A stretch of DNA of 64,000 nucleotides from an uncultured Agathobacter sp. Its GTDB lineage: Bacteria > Bacillota > Clostridia > Lachnospirales > Lachnospiraceae. The translations under genes and the position numbers were made by a program. The stretch lies in assembly GCA_945910395.1 (NCBI GenBank), contig CAMDYX010000001.1, forward strand, positions 62,001-126,000, in the 5' to 3' direction. Below the pieces are notes generated by a model, which ran no database searches, was not told the DNA's origin, and saw only the letters and a program-made list of their open reading frames with translations. Shown piece by piece: positions 9,273-18,913 of the stretch (positions are counted from its first letter, which is position 1; each line of letters opens with the position of its first letter).

Positions 9273-10557
9273 GAACACTGATCTCCTTACCAAGCTGTAC
9301 CTCAATCACCTGAAGCTCGGTCTCTGCAATAATGGTATGGCGACATCCCGCTTCCATGGTAATGACATCCCCCGCAGAAACCTGCTGCTCCATGCCATCC
9401 ACGATGGTGCGTCCTTTTCCTGAAATAATGGTCCATACCTCATCGCGGTGCTCATGGCTGTGATAGTTCATGGAATGTCCCGGATTCAAGGTAATCTTGA
9501 TGGTCAGACTCTCATCCTCCACATCCACCACCTTAAAGCTTCCCCAGGACTTCTCCGCAAACATGATCTGCTGGTCAATGGAATCCACATAAGGCTTGAT
9601 GTAGCTGGATTCTTCCTTATCCGATACAAGAATTCCTTCCGGACTTGCAGATACCACCACATTCTTTAGTCCCATACAAAGAATCGGCATGTCCAGTTCA
9701 TTGATGACATGCACATTTTCACATTTATCATTCAAGATTGCATTGCCGATGCATTTTTCCTCCATTGCCTCGGTTAACGTATTCCAGGTTCCAAGATCCT
9801 TCCATTCCCCGCCAAATCTCATGACCTGAATCTTATCTTCCTTCTCAACCACCGCATAGTCAAAGCTGATCTTTGTTAAGGTCTCATACTTTGCAAAAAG
9901 ATCCTGATAATCTGAAAAATCAATGAGCTCATGGGCCTTATCCAGAACATATTTTAACTTGTAAGCAAACACGCCTCCATTCCAGAGCGCCCCCTGGGCG
10001 AGATATCCTTTCGCAGTCTCTATATCCGGTTTCTCCTTGAAGGTTTTTACGCTGCTAAGGGCTTCCTTGCTCTCCGGTATGATATATCCGTATTTTTCGC
10101 TGGGGTAAGTTGGCTCCATGCCCATCAGGACAAGATTTGCCTCTCCCTTATCCGCCTGCTCGGAAAGCTTTTTTAACATCTCAAAATAGTCGTCATTTAC
10201 GTACGGGTCTACCGGACAGACCACCACAGAATCCTCTTCGGATACCCCCATCACATCCACCAGATAGGCCGTTGCCAGAGCAATTGCGGGAAACGTATCC
10301 CTTCTGCAGGGTTCCACGGAAATACCAACCGCCTCTCCCAGCTGGTTATTGATGGCCGAAACCTGTGATTTTGAAGTTGCGATGGTTACCTTTGCATCGG
10401 AATCCACCTTGCGGATCTGACGGTACATTCTCTGTACCATGGACTCATATTCTCCGCTTTCACTCTTGAAAATTTTGATAAACTGCTTGGAACGAATGTC
10501 ATTGGAAAGCGGCCACAAACGCTTTCCCGATCCACCGGATAATAAAACGATATTCAT
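9241..10557 (-). CDS. manC: Mannose-1-phosphate guanylyltransferase
   Basis: Forms GDP-mannose from GTP and mannose-1-phosphate. The N-terminal nucleotidyltransferase domain has the signature LLSGGSGKRLWPLSND, EPCRRDTFPAIALA, CPVDPYV and FKEKPDIETA. The C-terminal cupin has MNYHSHEHRDEVWTIISGKG and EAGCRHTI, as in ManC/CpsB proteins. The length of 438 residues is slightly below the usual 460-480. The start at 10557 has GGAGGA 6 nt upstream and begins at the conserved N-terminus. It overlaps manA, and its product is the substrate of Gmd further upstream in the same cluster. Confidence 0.95.
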   Translation of the reverse strand: MNIVLLSGGSGKRLWPLSNDIRSKQFIKIFKSESGEYESMVQRMYRQIRKVDSDAKVTIATSKSQVSAINNQLGEAVGISVEPCRRDTFPAIALATAYLVDVMGVSEEDSVVVCPVDPYVNDDYFEMLKKLSEQADKGEANLVLMGMEPTYPSEKYGYIIPESKEALSSVKTFKEKPDIETAKGYLAQGALWNGGVFAYKLKYVLDKAHELIDFSDYQDLFAKYETLTKISFDYAVVEKEDKIQVMRFGGEWKDLGTWNTLTEAMEEKCIGNAILNDKCENVHVINELDMPILCMGLKNVVVSASPEGILVSDKEESSYIKPYVDSIDQQIMFAEKSWGSFKVVDVEDESLTIKITLNPGHSMNYHSHEHRDEVWTIISGKGRTIVDGMEQQVSAGDVITMEAGCRHTIIAETELQVIEVQLGKEISVHDKQKFELEN

Positions 10558-10596
10558 TGTTCTCCTCCATTTTTCTAGCACTTTTTTCTACTTCCT

Positions 10597-10669
10597 TTCC
10601 GGAATTGTGTTCCCAAATGAATTTACATATTTGAATCAGAACCCACTCTCTGGAACACTTTTCCGAAAT
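10597..10669. repeat. Foldback repeat family A, internally deleted copy A3
   Basis: About 73 bp. One full end is present (CCGGAATTGTGTTCCCAAAT, then CATATTTGAATCAGAACCCA), followed almost at once by the outer tip of the other end (TGGAACACTTTTCCGAAA). The central hairpin seen in A1, A2 and A4 is missing. The copy sits in the gap upstream of manC. Confidence 0.7.
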
Positions 10670-10681
10670 AGGAGTTTCTCT

Positions 10682-12643
10682 CTACCAATCATCGTTTAAG
10701 GAATAGTTCGTATAGACACGGGACAAATTCGGATTGTAGTATGGATCTCCATTTTTTAATATGTCAATCCAATTTGTCCGCATATATTCGATTTCCCGCT
10801 GGAAACGGTCCAGCTTTTCCGGAGTATCCTCCTGTCCTCTGGACTTAGACTCGAAGTGATAGGCTTCCACTCTGGGGTTATATACAATCAGATATCCTGC
10901 CTTTCTTACCCTTAAGCAAAAATCCACATCATTAAAGGCAACGGTAAGCGCTTCCGTAAAACCGCCCACCTCTTCATAAATGGATTTTCTGACCATAAGG
11001 CATGCCGCCGTAACCGCACTGTAATTCATCTGCAGGTTAGCTTTGTGAAGATACCCCCCAAGCTCCCTGGGAAGTCCCACAAACATATTTGCCGCAATTC
11101 CTCTTACGTTTCCGCCGATGCCCACCACGATGCCCGCATGCTGTATGGTATTATCGGGATAGAGAAGCTTCGCACCCACGATTCCCACGCTTCTTCGCAT
11201 GCAGTTTGAAACCATGCGCTCCAGCCAGTCCCTTGAGATCATCTCAATGTCGTTATTCAACAGAACAAGATATTCTCCCCTGGCAAATGCTGCGCCAAAA
11301 TTATTCAGCTTCGAATAATTGAAGCCCTCCCTCCAGACCGCAACGCAGATGCGCTGTCCGCCCCTTAGAGTACCTTCATACCGCGCACCCGGTAATGCAT
11401 CGGAGCTCTTTTCTTTCACGGCACCATTTGTGCTCTTGGATTCCTCCGGTTTTTCAAAATAATTGGAAGTAATCCTCTCATAATAGGAAAAGGTCTGTGC
11501 ACAGCTGTTGTTTTCCACCACAATCACTTCATAATTCCGGTACGTGGACTTCTCGATGGAAGCCAGACATTTTTTTAGGCTCTCCACCTCATCCTTATTG
11601 GGGATAATAATGGAAACAAGGGGATTTCCCTTTACCTGATAATCCGTCATGTAAAAACCGATCTGTTTTGTCGGTGTAACCTCTGCCTCCTCTCCCATCC
11701 GGCGGATGTGGGCTTCAATGGCACGCTTTCCGGCATCCACCACATACCGCTTGGAAAACGGGTCCCCTGCGGTGGAATCCTGATGGGTTCTCCAGTGATA
11801 CAGGATTTTTGGAATATGTCCGATCTTTTCTGCCTTCTCCGAACACCGGAGCACAAAATCAAAGTCCTGGGCTCCATCGAAGGCTGCATCCAGATTTCCG
11901 ACCTGCTCTAATAGCTCCCTTTTTACCAACAGAAAATGCGTAATATAGTTGTTCGAGCGAAGCAGGTCCTCATTAAAATCCGGTTTAAAATGGGGTTCTA
12001 AATGATGCTCCCCAGCTGCATCGATCTTGTCTTCATCCGTATAGATCATGTCGCAGCCCTGCTGCATCAAAAGCACAGCCTCATACAAAGCATCCGGTGC
12101 AAGAACATCATCGTGATCCAGAAAGGCAATATAATCCCCATCCGCCATGGTAAGAGCGGCATTGGTATTTCCCGCAATTCCAAGATTCTTCGGAACGATT
12201 CCATAGCAGATACGCTCATCTTCTATATACTCTCGTATCACCCCATGAAGCCCGTCATCCGGACACATCGCAGGCTTTTGTCCTTTTTCCACCACAACAG
12301 TTTCATCAATCCGGTCGCTTCCATCCGCAAGACACAGCTGCCAGTTCGGATAGCTTTGAGCCAGAACCGATGCAATCATCTCACGCAAAAAACATTCCGG
12401 TGTATGATACAACGGAACAACAATGCTGATTTTCGGTGCCTGAGTTTCTTTTTCAAGCCACTTTTGCGCTGTCTTCTTTTGCTTATCTAACTGCTCGGAA
12501 GTTGCCTTATGCTTCTCGTACCACGGCTCATAGGGAATGTCTTCCCTTTGCTGTTTTTCCTTCAGGCGTATCAGAAATTCCCGAAAGCCGTAGTGCTTCA
12601 GATATTTTATACCTTTTACAATCATTTTGGGTGTTATCTTCAT
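10682..12643 (-). CDS. Tandem GT2 glycosyltransferase
   Basis: A 653-residue cytoplasmic protein with two complete GT-A domains. Domain 1 (about 72-310) has ISIVVPLYH, WQLCLADGSD, AFLDHDDV (metal-binding, 174-180), YTDEDK, DGAQDFDFVLRC and YHWR. Domain 2 (about 342-600) has VSIIIPNKDE, VIVVENNS, LVLLNNDIEM, VGIVGAKLLYPD, IQHAG and FNDVDFCLRV. The C-terminal NGDPYYNPNLS tail is shared with the sister protein at 12679. About 38 extra, low-complexity residues (397-436) lie between the strands of domain 2 and are absent from the sister. The two domains could add two different sugars, but specificity is unknown. Ribosome binding site AAAGGGG precedes the ATG. Confidence 0.9.
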   Translation of the reverse strand: MKITPKMIVKGIKYLKHYGFREFLIRLKEKQQREDIPYEPWYEKHKATSEQLDKQKKTAQKWLEKETQAPKISIVVPLYHTPECFLREMIASVLAQSYPNWQLCLADGSDRIDETVVVEKGQKPAMCPDDGLHGVIREYIEDERICYGIVPKNLGIAGNTNAALTMADGDYIAFLDHDDVLAPDALYEAVLLMQQGCDMIYTDEDKIDAAGEHHLEPHFKPDFNEDLLRSNNYITHFLLVKRELLEQVGNLDAAFDGAQDFDFVLRCSEKAEKIGHIPKILYHWRTHQDSTAGDPFSKRYVVDAGKRAIEAHIRRMGEEAEVTPTKQIGFYMTDYQVKGNPLVSIIIPNKDEVESLKKCLASIEKSTYRNYEVIVVENNSCAQTFSYYERITSNYFEKPEESKSTNGAVKEKSSDALPGARYEGTLRGGQRICVAVWREGFNYSKLNNFGAAFARGEYLVLLNNDIEMISRDWLERMVSNCMRRSVGIVGAKLLYPDNTIQHAGIVVGIGGNVRGIAANMFVGLPRELGGYLHKANLQMNYSAVTAACLMVRKSIYEEVGGFTEALTVAFNDVDFCLRVRKAGYLIVYNPRVEAYHFESKSRGQEDTPEKLDRFQREIEYMRTNWIDILKNGDPYYNPNLSRVYTNYSLNDDW

Positions 12644-12678
12644 AGTACCCCTTTTCTAAAATGGAAACATAACAAATG

Positions 12679-15168
12679 CTATTCCTTCAAAGAGAAATTC
12701 GCCTTGTCCAGCGTCAGATTCGGATTGTAATATGGATCCCCGGCCGTAAGCTGCTTATTCCACTTCTCAATGAATCTTGCTACCTCGGAATTAAAGCGTT
12801 CCACCTTTTCCGGTGTGTCCTCAAGTCCCCTTGATTTTGACTCGTAATGATATAACTCAACTGCCGGATTATAGACTACGAGCTTTCCTAATTCACGCAC
12901 CTTCATGCAAAAATCGATGTCGTTGAAGGCAACCTTAAAATCCTCCGACAATCCGCCAACCGCATCATATACACTTCGTTTGGTCATCATACAGGCCGCT
13001 GTAACCGCAGTATAATCCTGGGCACAGATGATCCGGCTGAAATATCCGTTCTCATAGCGGGAAGATTCAATGAAAGCGTGTCCCGCAATTCCACCGAAGC
13101 CAAGCACCACTCCTGCATGCTGGATGGTGTCATCCTTGTAGTAAAGTCTTGCACCTACAATGCCTACATCTTCACGCATGCAAAGTCCCAGCATCTCCCA
13201 GAGTCCATCCGGATTGATAAGCTCTGTATCATTATTCAACAGCAGCAGATAGTCCCCCTTTGCCGCCTTTTCCCCAAAGTTATTGATTCTGGAAAAATTG
13301 AAGTCCCCTTCATAATACAGGACGTTCACATTATCCCGCTTGCTGATTTCATCGTAAAAACGGAAGGTAGACTCTTCGGTACTATTGTTCTCCACGATTA
13401 CGAACTCATAGTTACGATATGTGGACTTCTCATCGATAGAATCCATACAGACCTTCAGGTCTTCAATATGATCCTTATTCGGAATGATGATGGAAATAAG
13501 AGGTTTTTCCTCCCATTCGTAAACCGTCTTGTACATTCCGTAAAACTGTCCATGCTCTACCCTTGCAGGAATATGGCATCTCTTATAATGCTCTTCAACG
13601 GCCTTTCTTCCTGCCTCAAAGGCATACATTTTGCTCTCCGGATGGGCTGCTGTTGAATCCATATGACAGCGCCAGTGATATAAAATCTTTGGAATATGAT
13701 GGATATTCTTGGCCTTCTCACAGCATCTTAGGATAAAGTCCAAATCCTGTGCCCCGTCAAAGGCGCTGCGAAGATAATGCTTCTTTCCATCTGCCGGCTC
13801 ATGGATTCCTTCCATTTCATCAAGAAGGGAAGCTTTTAGCACAAACAGATGACAGATATAATTCATGCTGCAGAGGAGATCGATATTAAAATCCGACTTA
13901 AAATGCGGTTCAAAATAAGTCTTTCCCTGCATGTCGATTTTATCTTCATCGGAATAAATGACATCGATAGAACGGTCATTGTTGATAGCCCTTGCACACT
14001 CAAACAAAGCCTCCGGTGGGACAATATCGTCATGGTCGCACAATACGATATAATCTCCGGTTGCCATGCGGATTGCAGCATTGGTATTCTCCGAGATGCC
14101 AAGATTCTGCTCCAATAATTCATAGCGGATATTCAGATTTCGATTTCTATGCTTTGCTATACACTGATCAACAATCGACTTCAACTTAGATTTTTGTCCA
14201 CTTCCATCCGCCAGGCAAAGCTCCCAATTTGTGTAGGTCTGAGCAATAATGGAATCAATCAGTTCCTCAAGGAATTTTTCCTTTGGATTATAGAGTGGAA
14301 TCACAATACTAAAAAGCGGCTCATAGTCAAACGTAACGCTTCTTTGTGCCTCGATTTCTTCCGGCTTTGGCGCATACTTTTTACGCCAGAGAGCATAGTC
14401 ATCCCGATCCAACTTATCTGAGGTAAACTCCCTGCCAAGTGCAGTGGCAAGCACTTTTTGAACCGTAAGACCCAGTCCATAGGTTTTCACCCAGTATGCC
14501 ACCTTTTGCATTGAAGAAGGAGCCTCTCCATTCTTCGAAAAAACAATCGGAATATTTACAATCTTGTTTTCATGGGAAAGTGTAAGCTCAAGTCCATGCT
14601 TGGAAGCAAGCTCTGTCTCCAGAATAAACCCGGACTTGATTTCCCGTGCAATCTCCGGGAACAGATCTGCTACATCTCTTCGATAAGACCAGGAAATATT
14701 TGCATCCACAGGATTTCCCTTCTGGCTCAGAGAGATTGTAGTTTCTCCATTGTCCAGGCACCATCCCAGGATTTTTACGCGGCCTTTGTCAAAGCTTTGG
14801 CTTTCAATATAATGTGGAATATTCTGCTGAAGCTTCTGCAGGGCTGTCCTTGCAAGACTGCGCACCAGAACGCGCTTTTCTCCAAGCACACTGTAGATTT
14901 TAAGCTTTGAAAATTCCTCGATTCCCTTTGAAAAAAAGATTTCTCCCACGATTTCTTCCGATACATTTGCCTTATTTTGAAGATACCGCTGGCGCACACC
15001 GATACCTTTGTGGTACTCATAGCTTACCTCCACCGGTGTCTCATCAAGCAGGACTTCGATTTTTCGTCCCTCCGGATTATCATCCCGAAACCAGCCACGA
15101 AAAAGAAGCGTATTCTCTTTTACCAGATGGAAGCGAACTTCCTCCACATTAAAGTCGACTTCAAACAT
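12679..15168 (-). CDS. Tandem GT2 glycosyltransferase with N-terminal beta-rich domain
   Basis: An 829-residue protein. Residues 1-270 form a beta-rich region with two similar short motifs (LLFRGWFRDD near 21-30, VKILGWCLDN near 131-140), suggesting two copies of a small carbohydrate-binding-like fold. GT2 domain 1 (286-530) has FSIVIPLYN, WELCLADGS, VLCDHDD, YSDEDK, AFDGAQDLDF and YHWRCH. GT2 domain 2 (557-795) has ISIIIPNKDH, FVIVENNST, LLLLNNDTEL, FNDIDFCMKV and the TAGDPYYNPNLT tail. Domain order matches the sister at 10682 and the giant at 32257. No strong ribosome binding site is seen close to this ATG; the nearest purine-rich run is about 13 nt away. Confidence 0.9.
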   Translation of the reverse strand: MFEVDFNVEEVRFHLVKENTLLFRGWFRDDNPEGRKIEVLLDETPVEVSYEYHKGIGVRQRYLQNKANVSEEIVGEIFFSKGIEEFSKLKIYSVLGEKRVLVRSLARTALQKLQQNIPHYIESQSFDKGRVKILGWCLDNGETTISLSQKGNPVDANISWSYRRDVADLFPEIAREIKSGFILETELASKHGLELTLSHENKIVNIPIVFSKNGEAPSSMQKVAYWVKTYGLGLTVQKVLATALGREFTSDKLDRDDYALWRKKYAPKPEEIEAQRSVTFDYEPLFSIVIPLYNPKEKFLEELIDSIIAQTYTNWELCLADGSGQKSKLKSIVDQCIAKHRNRNLNIRYELLEQNLGISENTNAAIRMATGDYIVLCDHDDIVPPEALFECARAINNDRSIDVIYSDEDKIDMQGKTYFEPHFKSDFNIDLLCSMNYICHLFVLKASLLDEMEGIHEPADGKKHYLRSAFDGAQDLDFILRCCEKAKNIHHIPKILYHWRCHMDSTAAHPESKMYAFEAGRKAVEEHYKRCHIPARVEHGQFYGMYKTVYEWEEKPLISIIIPNKDHIEDLKVCMDSIDEKSTYRNYEFVIVENNSTEESTFRFYDEISKRDNVNVLYYEGDFNFSRINNFGEKAAKGDYLLLLNNDTELINPDGLWEMLGLCMREDVGIVGARLYYKDDTIQHAGVVLGFGGIAGHAFIESSRYENGYFSRIICAQDYTAVTAACMMTKRSVYDAVGGLSEDFKVAFNDIDFCMKVRELGKLVVYNPAVELYHYESKSRGLEDTPEKVERFNSEVARFIEKWNKQLTAGDPYYNPNLTLDKANFSLKE

Positions 15169-15212
15169 TCTTGTGTTTCTACTCCCTGTTTATCCGCTTA
15201 TTTGTTGCTTTT

Positions 15213-16157
15213 TTAGCGTTCTGCACGCATAGGATTATTTAAAAAGTCCTCATAGGACAGACGGATTCCGTCCTCCAGTTCCGTCATATAGTGCCATCCC
15301 AGTTTTTCTGCTTTGGATACATCCAGAAGCTTTCTCGGTGTTCCGTTAGGCTTAGAGGTATCCCAGAGAATCTCTCCCTCGTACCCGATGACCTTTGCCA
15401 CAAGCTCGGTAAGCTCCTTGATGGTAAGCTCTTTTCCGGTTCCTGCATTTACAGTCTCATCGCCGCTGTAATTGTTCATCAAAAATACGCATAGGTTTGC
15501 AAGATCATCCACATATAAAAACTCCCGAAGCGGAGAGCCGTCTCCCCAGCAGGTCACAGAAGGAAGCTTCTGCTCCTTCGCCTCGTGGAACCGGCGGATC
15601 AGCGCCGGAAGCACATGGCTGTGGGTTGGGTGGTAATTGTCATTCGGTCCGTAAAGATTTGTGGGCATGACAGAAATATAATCCGTTCCATACTGCTTAT
15701 TTAAGAACTCGCAGTATTTCAAGCCGCTGATTTTTGCAAGGGCATAGGCCTCATTGGTCTTTTCAAGCTCACTGGTAAGTAAGCAGCTTTCCTTCATCGG
15801 CTGGGGCGCCATACGGGGATAGATGCAGGAGGAGCCCAAAAATTCCAGCTTCTTGCAGCCATTCTGCCATGCAGAATGAATCACATTCATCTCCAATGTC
15901 ATATTGTAATACATAAAATCCGCAAGAGCCTCAGAGTTTGCAACGATTCCGCCCACCTTGGCTGCTGCAAGAAATACATACTCCGGCTTCTCCTTTGCGA
16001 AAAACTCTTCCACCTCCTGCTGTCTGCATAGATCCAGCTCACTGTGAGTGCGGGTAATAATGTTAGTGTATCCCTGTCTGTTCAATTCACGAACAATTGC
16101 AGAACCAACCATTCCTCTGTGTCCTGCAACATAAATTTTTGCATTTTTTTCCATCAT
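15213..16157 (-). CDS. fcl: GDP-L-fucose synthase
   Basis: An NADPH-dependent epimerase/reductase converting GDP-4-keto-6-deoxymannose to GDP-L-fucose. The 314-residue short-chain dehydrogenase fold shows the nucleotide-binding YVAGHRGMVGSAI, FLAAAKVGGI, the catalytic serine in LEFLGSSCIYPR and YALAKISGLKYCE with the Tyr-x-x-x-Lys pair. It also has MPTNLYGPNDNYHPTHSHVL, LREFLYVDDLA and NAGTGKELTI. The length is usual for the family. It lies directly after gmd with a 74-bp gap, as in most GDP-fucose operons. The first of two adjacent ATG codons is used. Confidence 0.96.
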   Translation of the reverse strand: MMEKNAKIYVAGHRGMVGSAIVRELNRQGYTNIITRTHSELDLCRQQEVEEFFAKEKPEYVFLAAAKVGGIVANSEALADFMYYNMTLEMNVIHSAWQNGCKKLEFLGSSCIYPRMAPQPMKESCLLTSELEKTNEAYALAKISGLKYCEFLNKQYGTDYISVMPTNLYGPNDNYHPTHSHVLPALIRRFHEAKEQKLPSVTCWGDGSPLREFLYVDDLANLCVFLMNNYSGDETVNAGTGKELTIKELTELVAKVIGYEGEILWDTSKPNGTPRKLLDVSKAEKLGWHYMTELEDGIRLSYEDFLNNPMRAER

Positions 16158-16231
16158 GACTTTTCTATCTCCCGGTTTTAGTGCTCGAATATTCTTCGTT
16201 TTCTTTTTCCATGAGCACGATTATTCTTTCC

Positions 16232-17263
16232 TTAGTTTTCTTTTGCAACGAGCTCCATGTCATGTCTTACCATGATCTTAACAAGCTCTTCGAAAGTCGT
16301 CTTGGTTGGATTCCAGCCAAGCTCTGTCTTGGCCTTTGTTGGATCTCCCCAGAGGTTTACAACGTCTGTCGGACGATAGAATTCCGGTGATACCTCAATA
16401 ACAACCTTTCCTGTAGCCTTATCAATACCTACTTCATCCATTCCTTCGCCCTTAAACTCTAACTCGATTCCAGCCTCACGGAATGCGTACTCACAGAATT
16501 CACGAACAGAATGCTGCTCGCCGGTTGCGATAACAAAATCCTCCGGCTTATCATTCTGTAGGATCAGCCACATGCACTCCACATAGTCCTTAGCATAACC
16601 CCAGTCACGAAGGGAAGAAAGATTTCCAAGATATAACTTGTCCTGTTTTCCCTGGGCAATTCTGGCTGCCGCAAGAGAGATTTTTCTGGTAACAAAGGTC
16701 TCACCTCTGCGCTCTGACTCATGATTAAATAAGATACCTGAGCAGCAGAACATGTTGTAAGCCTCACGATACTCCTTTACGATCCAGAAGCCATACTGCT
16801 TTGCAACTGCATAAGGGCTGTATGGATGGAACGGAGTGGTCTCCCGCTGCGGTACCTCCTCAACCTTTCCATATAATTCAGAGGTGGAAGCCTGATAGAT
16901 GCGGCAGGTCTTTTCCAATCCGCATACTCGAACAGCCTCAAGAACACGAAGGACTCCTGTTGCAACAACATCCGCTGTGTACTCCGGTACATCAAAGCTT
17001 ACCTGAACGTGGGACTGAGCTGCTAAGTTATAGATTTCATCCGGGCGGACTGCACCGATGATTTTTACAAGGCTCATAGAATCTGCAAGATCACCATAAT
17101 GTAAATGGAAATTCGGATTTCCGTTCAAATGATCAATACGCTCTCTCTTTTCCACAGAGGAGCGGCGTACCATACCATGTACATCATATCCTTTTTCCAA
17201 AAGAAGCTCTGCTAAGTAGCTTCCGTCCTGTCCTGTTACACCGGTAATTAAAGCTGTTTTCAT
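16232..17263 (-). CDS. gmd: GDP-mannose 4,6-dehydratase
   Basis: Converts GDP-mannose to GDP-4-keto-6-deoxymannose. The 343-residue protein shows [19 protein letters not shown] at the N-terminus, [57 protein letters not shown] (Tyr-x-x-x-Lys), [31 protein letters not shown] and [18 protein letters not shown]. The match is very strong. The start has AGGAG 6 nt upstream. It is the first gene of the leftward cluster, with family A repeat A4 upstream of it, so its promoter is in the 17264-17338 stretch or beyond the repeat. Confidence 0.97.
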   Translation of the reverse strand: MKTALITGVTGQDGSYLAELLLEKGYDVHGMVRRSSVEKRERIDHLNGNPNFHLHYGDLADSMSLVKIIGAVRPDEIYNLAAQSHVQVSFDVPEYTADVVATGVLRVLEAVRVCGLEKTCRIYQASTSELYGKVEEVPQRETTPFHPYSPYAVAKQYGFWIVKEYREAYNMFCCSGILFNHESERRGETFVTRKISLAAARIAQGKQDKLYLGNLSSLRDWGYAKDYVECMWLILQNDKPEDFVIATGEQHSVREFCEYAFREAGIELEFKGEGMDEVGIDKATGKVVIEVSPEFYRPTDVVNLWGDPTKAKTELGWNPTKTTFEELVKIMVRHDMELVAKEN

Positions 17264-17338
17264 AGTTTTCTCCTTCTACATATATGTTTTTATTCTTTCA
17301 TTTTCGTATTCCGCGATTCTGCAGTTATTTTAATCCTA

Positions 17339-17511
17339 TTTCGGAGAAGTGTTCCCAAATGAATTTGCATATTTGAAGCAGGACCCACTCTCGTTTGTAA
17401 AAAGCGTAACGGTACTAAATTCGCAATAAATTGCTCATTAAGTGCCGACGCTTTTTAAACGTTCTGATTCAAATAGCAAAATTCATTCTCAGGAACACAA
17501 TTCCGAAAAGG
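17339..17511. repeat. Foldback repeat family A, copy A4 (inverted relative to A1/A2)
   Basis: About 173 bp, a full-length copy in the opposite orientation to A1 and A2. It starts TCGGAGAAGTGTTCCCAAAT and ends AGGAACACAATTCCGAAAAG, with the inner arms AAAAGCGTAACGGTACTAAA and AGTGCCGACGCTTTTT. It occupies most of the 397-bp gap between gmd and the AraC gene. Confidence 0.8.
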
Positions 17512-17625
17512 GATTAATTTTACTCTAATTTCGTATGAATCTGTTTTCAATGCCTTATTATATAGGGAATACGCTGTGTTATTTGTGCCACATAGTAAGA
17601 TAGTATAATTATATCACGTTTTCAA

Positions 17626-17654
17626 TTGAATATCTTGCCTAAAAATGGTATTAT
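17626..17654 (+). promoter_or_regulatory. Sigma-A promoter with no room for a leader
   Basis: A -35 box TTGAAT (17626-17631) and a -10 box TATTAT (17649-17654) are separated by exactly 17 bp. Only six bases (CTTGCT) lie between the -10 box and the ATG at 17661. The expected start of transcription is thus the A of the start codon, and no ribosome binding site is present. Confidence 0.65.
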
Positions 17655-17660
17655 CTTGCT

Positions 17661-18539
17661 ATGGATAAATTATTATTTGAAAATTATAAAACTTCAGAAG
17701 CAACTGAAACCCGAAGAGTCATTTGCACTCCGTCTATTTTTACCAAAAGGCACTTTTTCTATGTCCAGGAGGCCGGTTATCTAAAAAGCAGAAAGCCTCA
17801 TCTAAGCCGTCGCTTTGGGTTGGAATCCTACCTTTTTATGATTATCTTGTCCGGTAGTGGGACTGTTATCTATAAGGGGGAGCGCGTAAATGCCCGCCAG
17901 GGGGATTGCTTTTATATAGACTGCCGGAACGAATACTCTCATATCAGCAGCGCCGATGATCCCTGGGAGCTTCTCTGGATTCACTTTAACGGCCCCACCG
18001 CAGAAGGATATTATGACTATTTTGCAGAGCACAACAGCTGGCACTTTACACCAACCTCTGTATCCGAATTGGTTGCCTCCCTTCAAGCCCTGCTTTCCCT
18101 GCATGAAAACCGGGATGATAACACCGACATTCTTGCCGCAAACGAAATCACGAAAATTTTAACATTGATTTCTACCGAAAGCTCCGACAAAGAACAGCCT
18201 TCCTCTGCCTTAGTTCAAAAGCTTCGGGAAATCGTCATCTACCTGGACGAACACTACACGGAGGAAATCTCGTTAGACTTTCTTGCAGAACACTTTTTTA
18301 TTAGTAAATTCTATCTCAGCAGGGAATTTAAAAAAGAATATGGAACCACAATTATTTCTTATATCTTAATCAAGCGCATCACAAACGCAAAAGAACAATT
18401 AAGATATGGCGATTCTTCTATCGAAGAAATCGCCATGTCCTGCGGAATTGCAGATGCCAGCTACTTTAATAAGGTCTTTCGCAAGCTGGAGGGATGCACT
18501 GCTTCCGAATACCGGAAAAAATGGAGGATTGAGAAATGA
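17661..18539 (+). CDS. AraC family transcriptional regulator
   Basis: A DNA-binding regulator of 292 residues. The N-terminal part (about 45-130) is a cupin-like sensor with SYLFMIILSGSGTVIYKGER, DCFYIDCRNEYSH and WELLWIHFNGP. This resembles AraC regulators that sense a sugar or glycoside. The C-terminal 100 residues have two helix-turn-helix motifs: ISLDFLAEHFFISKFYLSRE, and IEEIAMSCGIADASYFNKVF followed by GCTASEYRKK. It is transcribed away from gmd and could control the GDP-fucose cluster or a carbohydrate-use gene outside the window; neither is shown. Its promoter suggests a leaderless message. Confidence 0.92.
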   Translation: MDKLLFENYKTSEATETRRVICTPSIFTKRHFFYVQEAGYLKSRKPHLSRRFGLESYLFMIILSGSGTVIYKGERVNARQGDCFYIDCRNEYSHISSADDPWELLWIHFNGPTAEGYYDYFAEHNSWHFTPTSVSELVASLQALLSLHENRDDNTDILAANEITKILTLISTESSDKEQPSSALVQKLREIVIYLDEHYTEEISLDFLAEHFFISKFYLSREFKKEYGTTIISYILIKRITNAKEQLRYGDSSIEEIAMSCGIADASYFNKVFRKLEGCTASEYRKKWRIEK

Positions 18540-18599
18540 TATCGGTTTATGATTTGTGCCGGTATATGCCCAATGAATGAATCCGCCCAAATCGAAAGT

Positions 18600-18850
18600 A
18601 TAATTTTGACATATAAATTTCTGCTGGTACCTAATTTCCTTGAAAAAAGCCGCGTTTCGCGGCTCAATTCCGGCAAATTGTATTATTTCACCAGATCAAT
18701 TCTTTGCTGTACCTAAGAATTTCCTGTTTTGTAGGTACAGGTCAAAATCAACCTCTTAAAATTATACAATTCGCCTCTCAAAAGGCAAAAAACCGCCTCA
18801 TTTTAATGAATTTTAGGTACCAGCAAAAATTTACCCTTCAAAAACATATA
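18600..18850. repeat. Foldback repeat family B, copy B2
   Basis: About 250 bp. Outer arms are ATTTCTGCTGGTACCTAATT (left) and AATTTTAGGTACCAGCAAAA (right). Inside lie an AAATTGTATTATTTC / AATTATACAATTCGC pair and a central pair of GTACCTA/TAGGTAC motifs. It shares the motif order of B1. It lies just after the AraC gene, in a gap of 426 bp with no coding potential. Confidence 0.7.
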
Positions 18851-18876
18851 AAAAAGAAAAATAGACATAAAAATCT

Positions 18877-18905
18877 GAGGCTTCCGCCAGATCGGTGGAA
18901 GCCTC
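18877..18905. terminator. Stem-loop, likely bidirectional terminator
   Basis: A 9-bp stem (GAGGCTTCC with GGAAGCCTC) has T-rich sequence on the right and A-rich sequence on the left. It lies between the converging AraC and Rpn-type genes and can serve both. A very similar stem ends the operon at 62271. Confidence 0.65.
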
Positions 18906-18913
18906 TTTCATTT

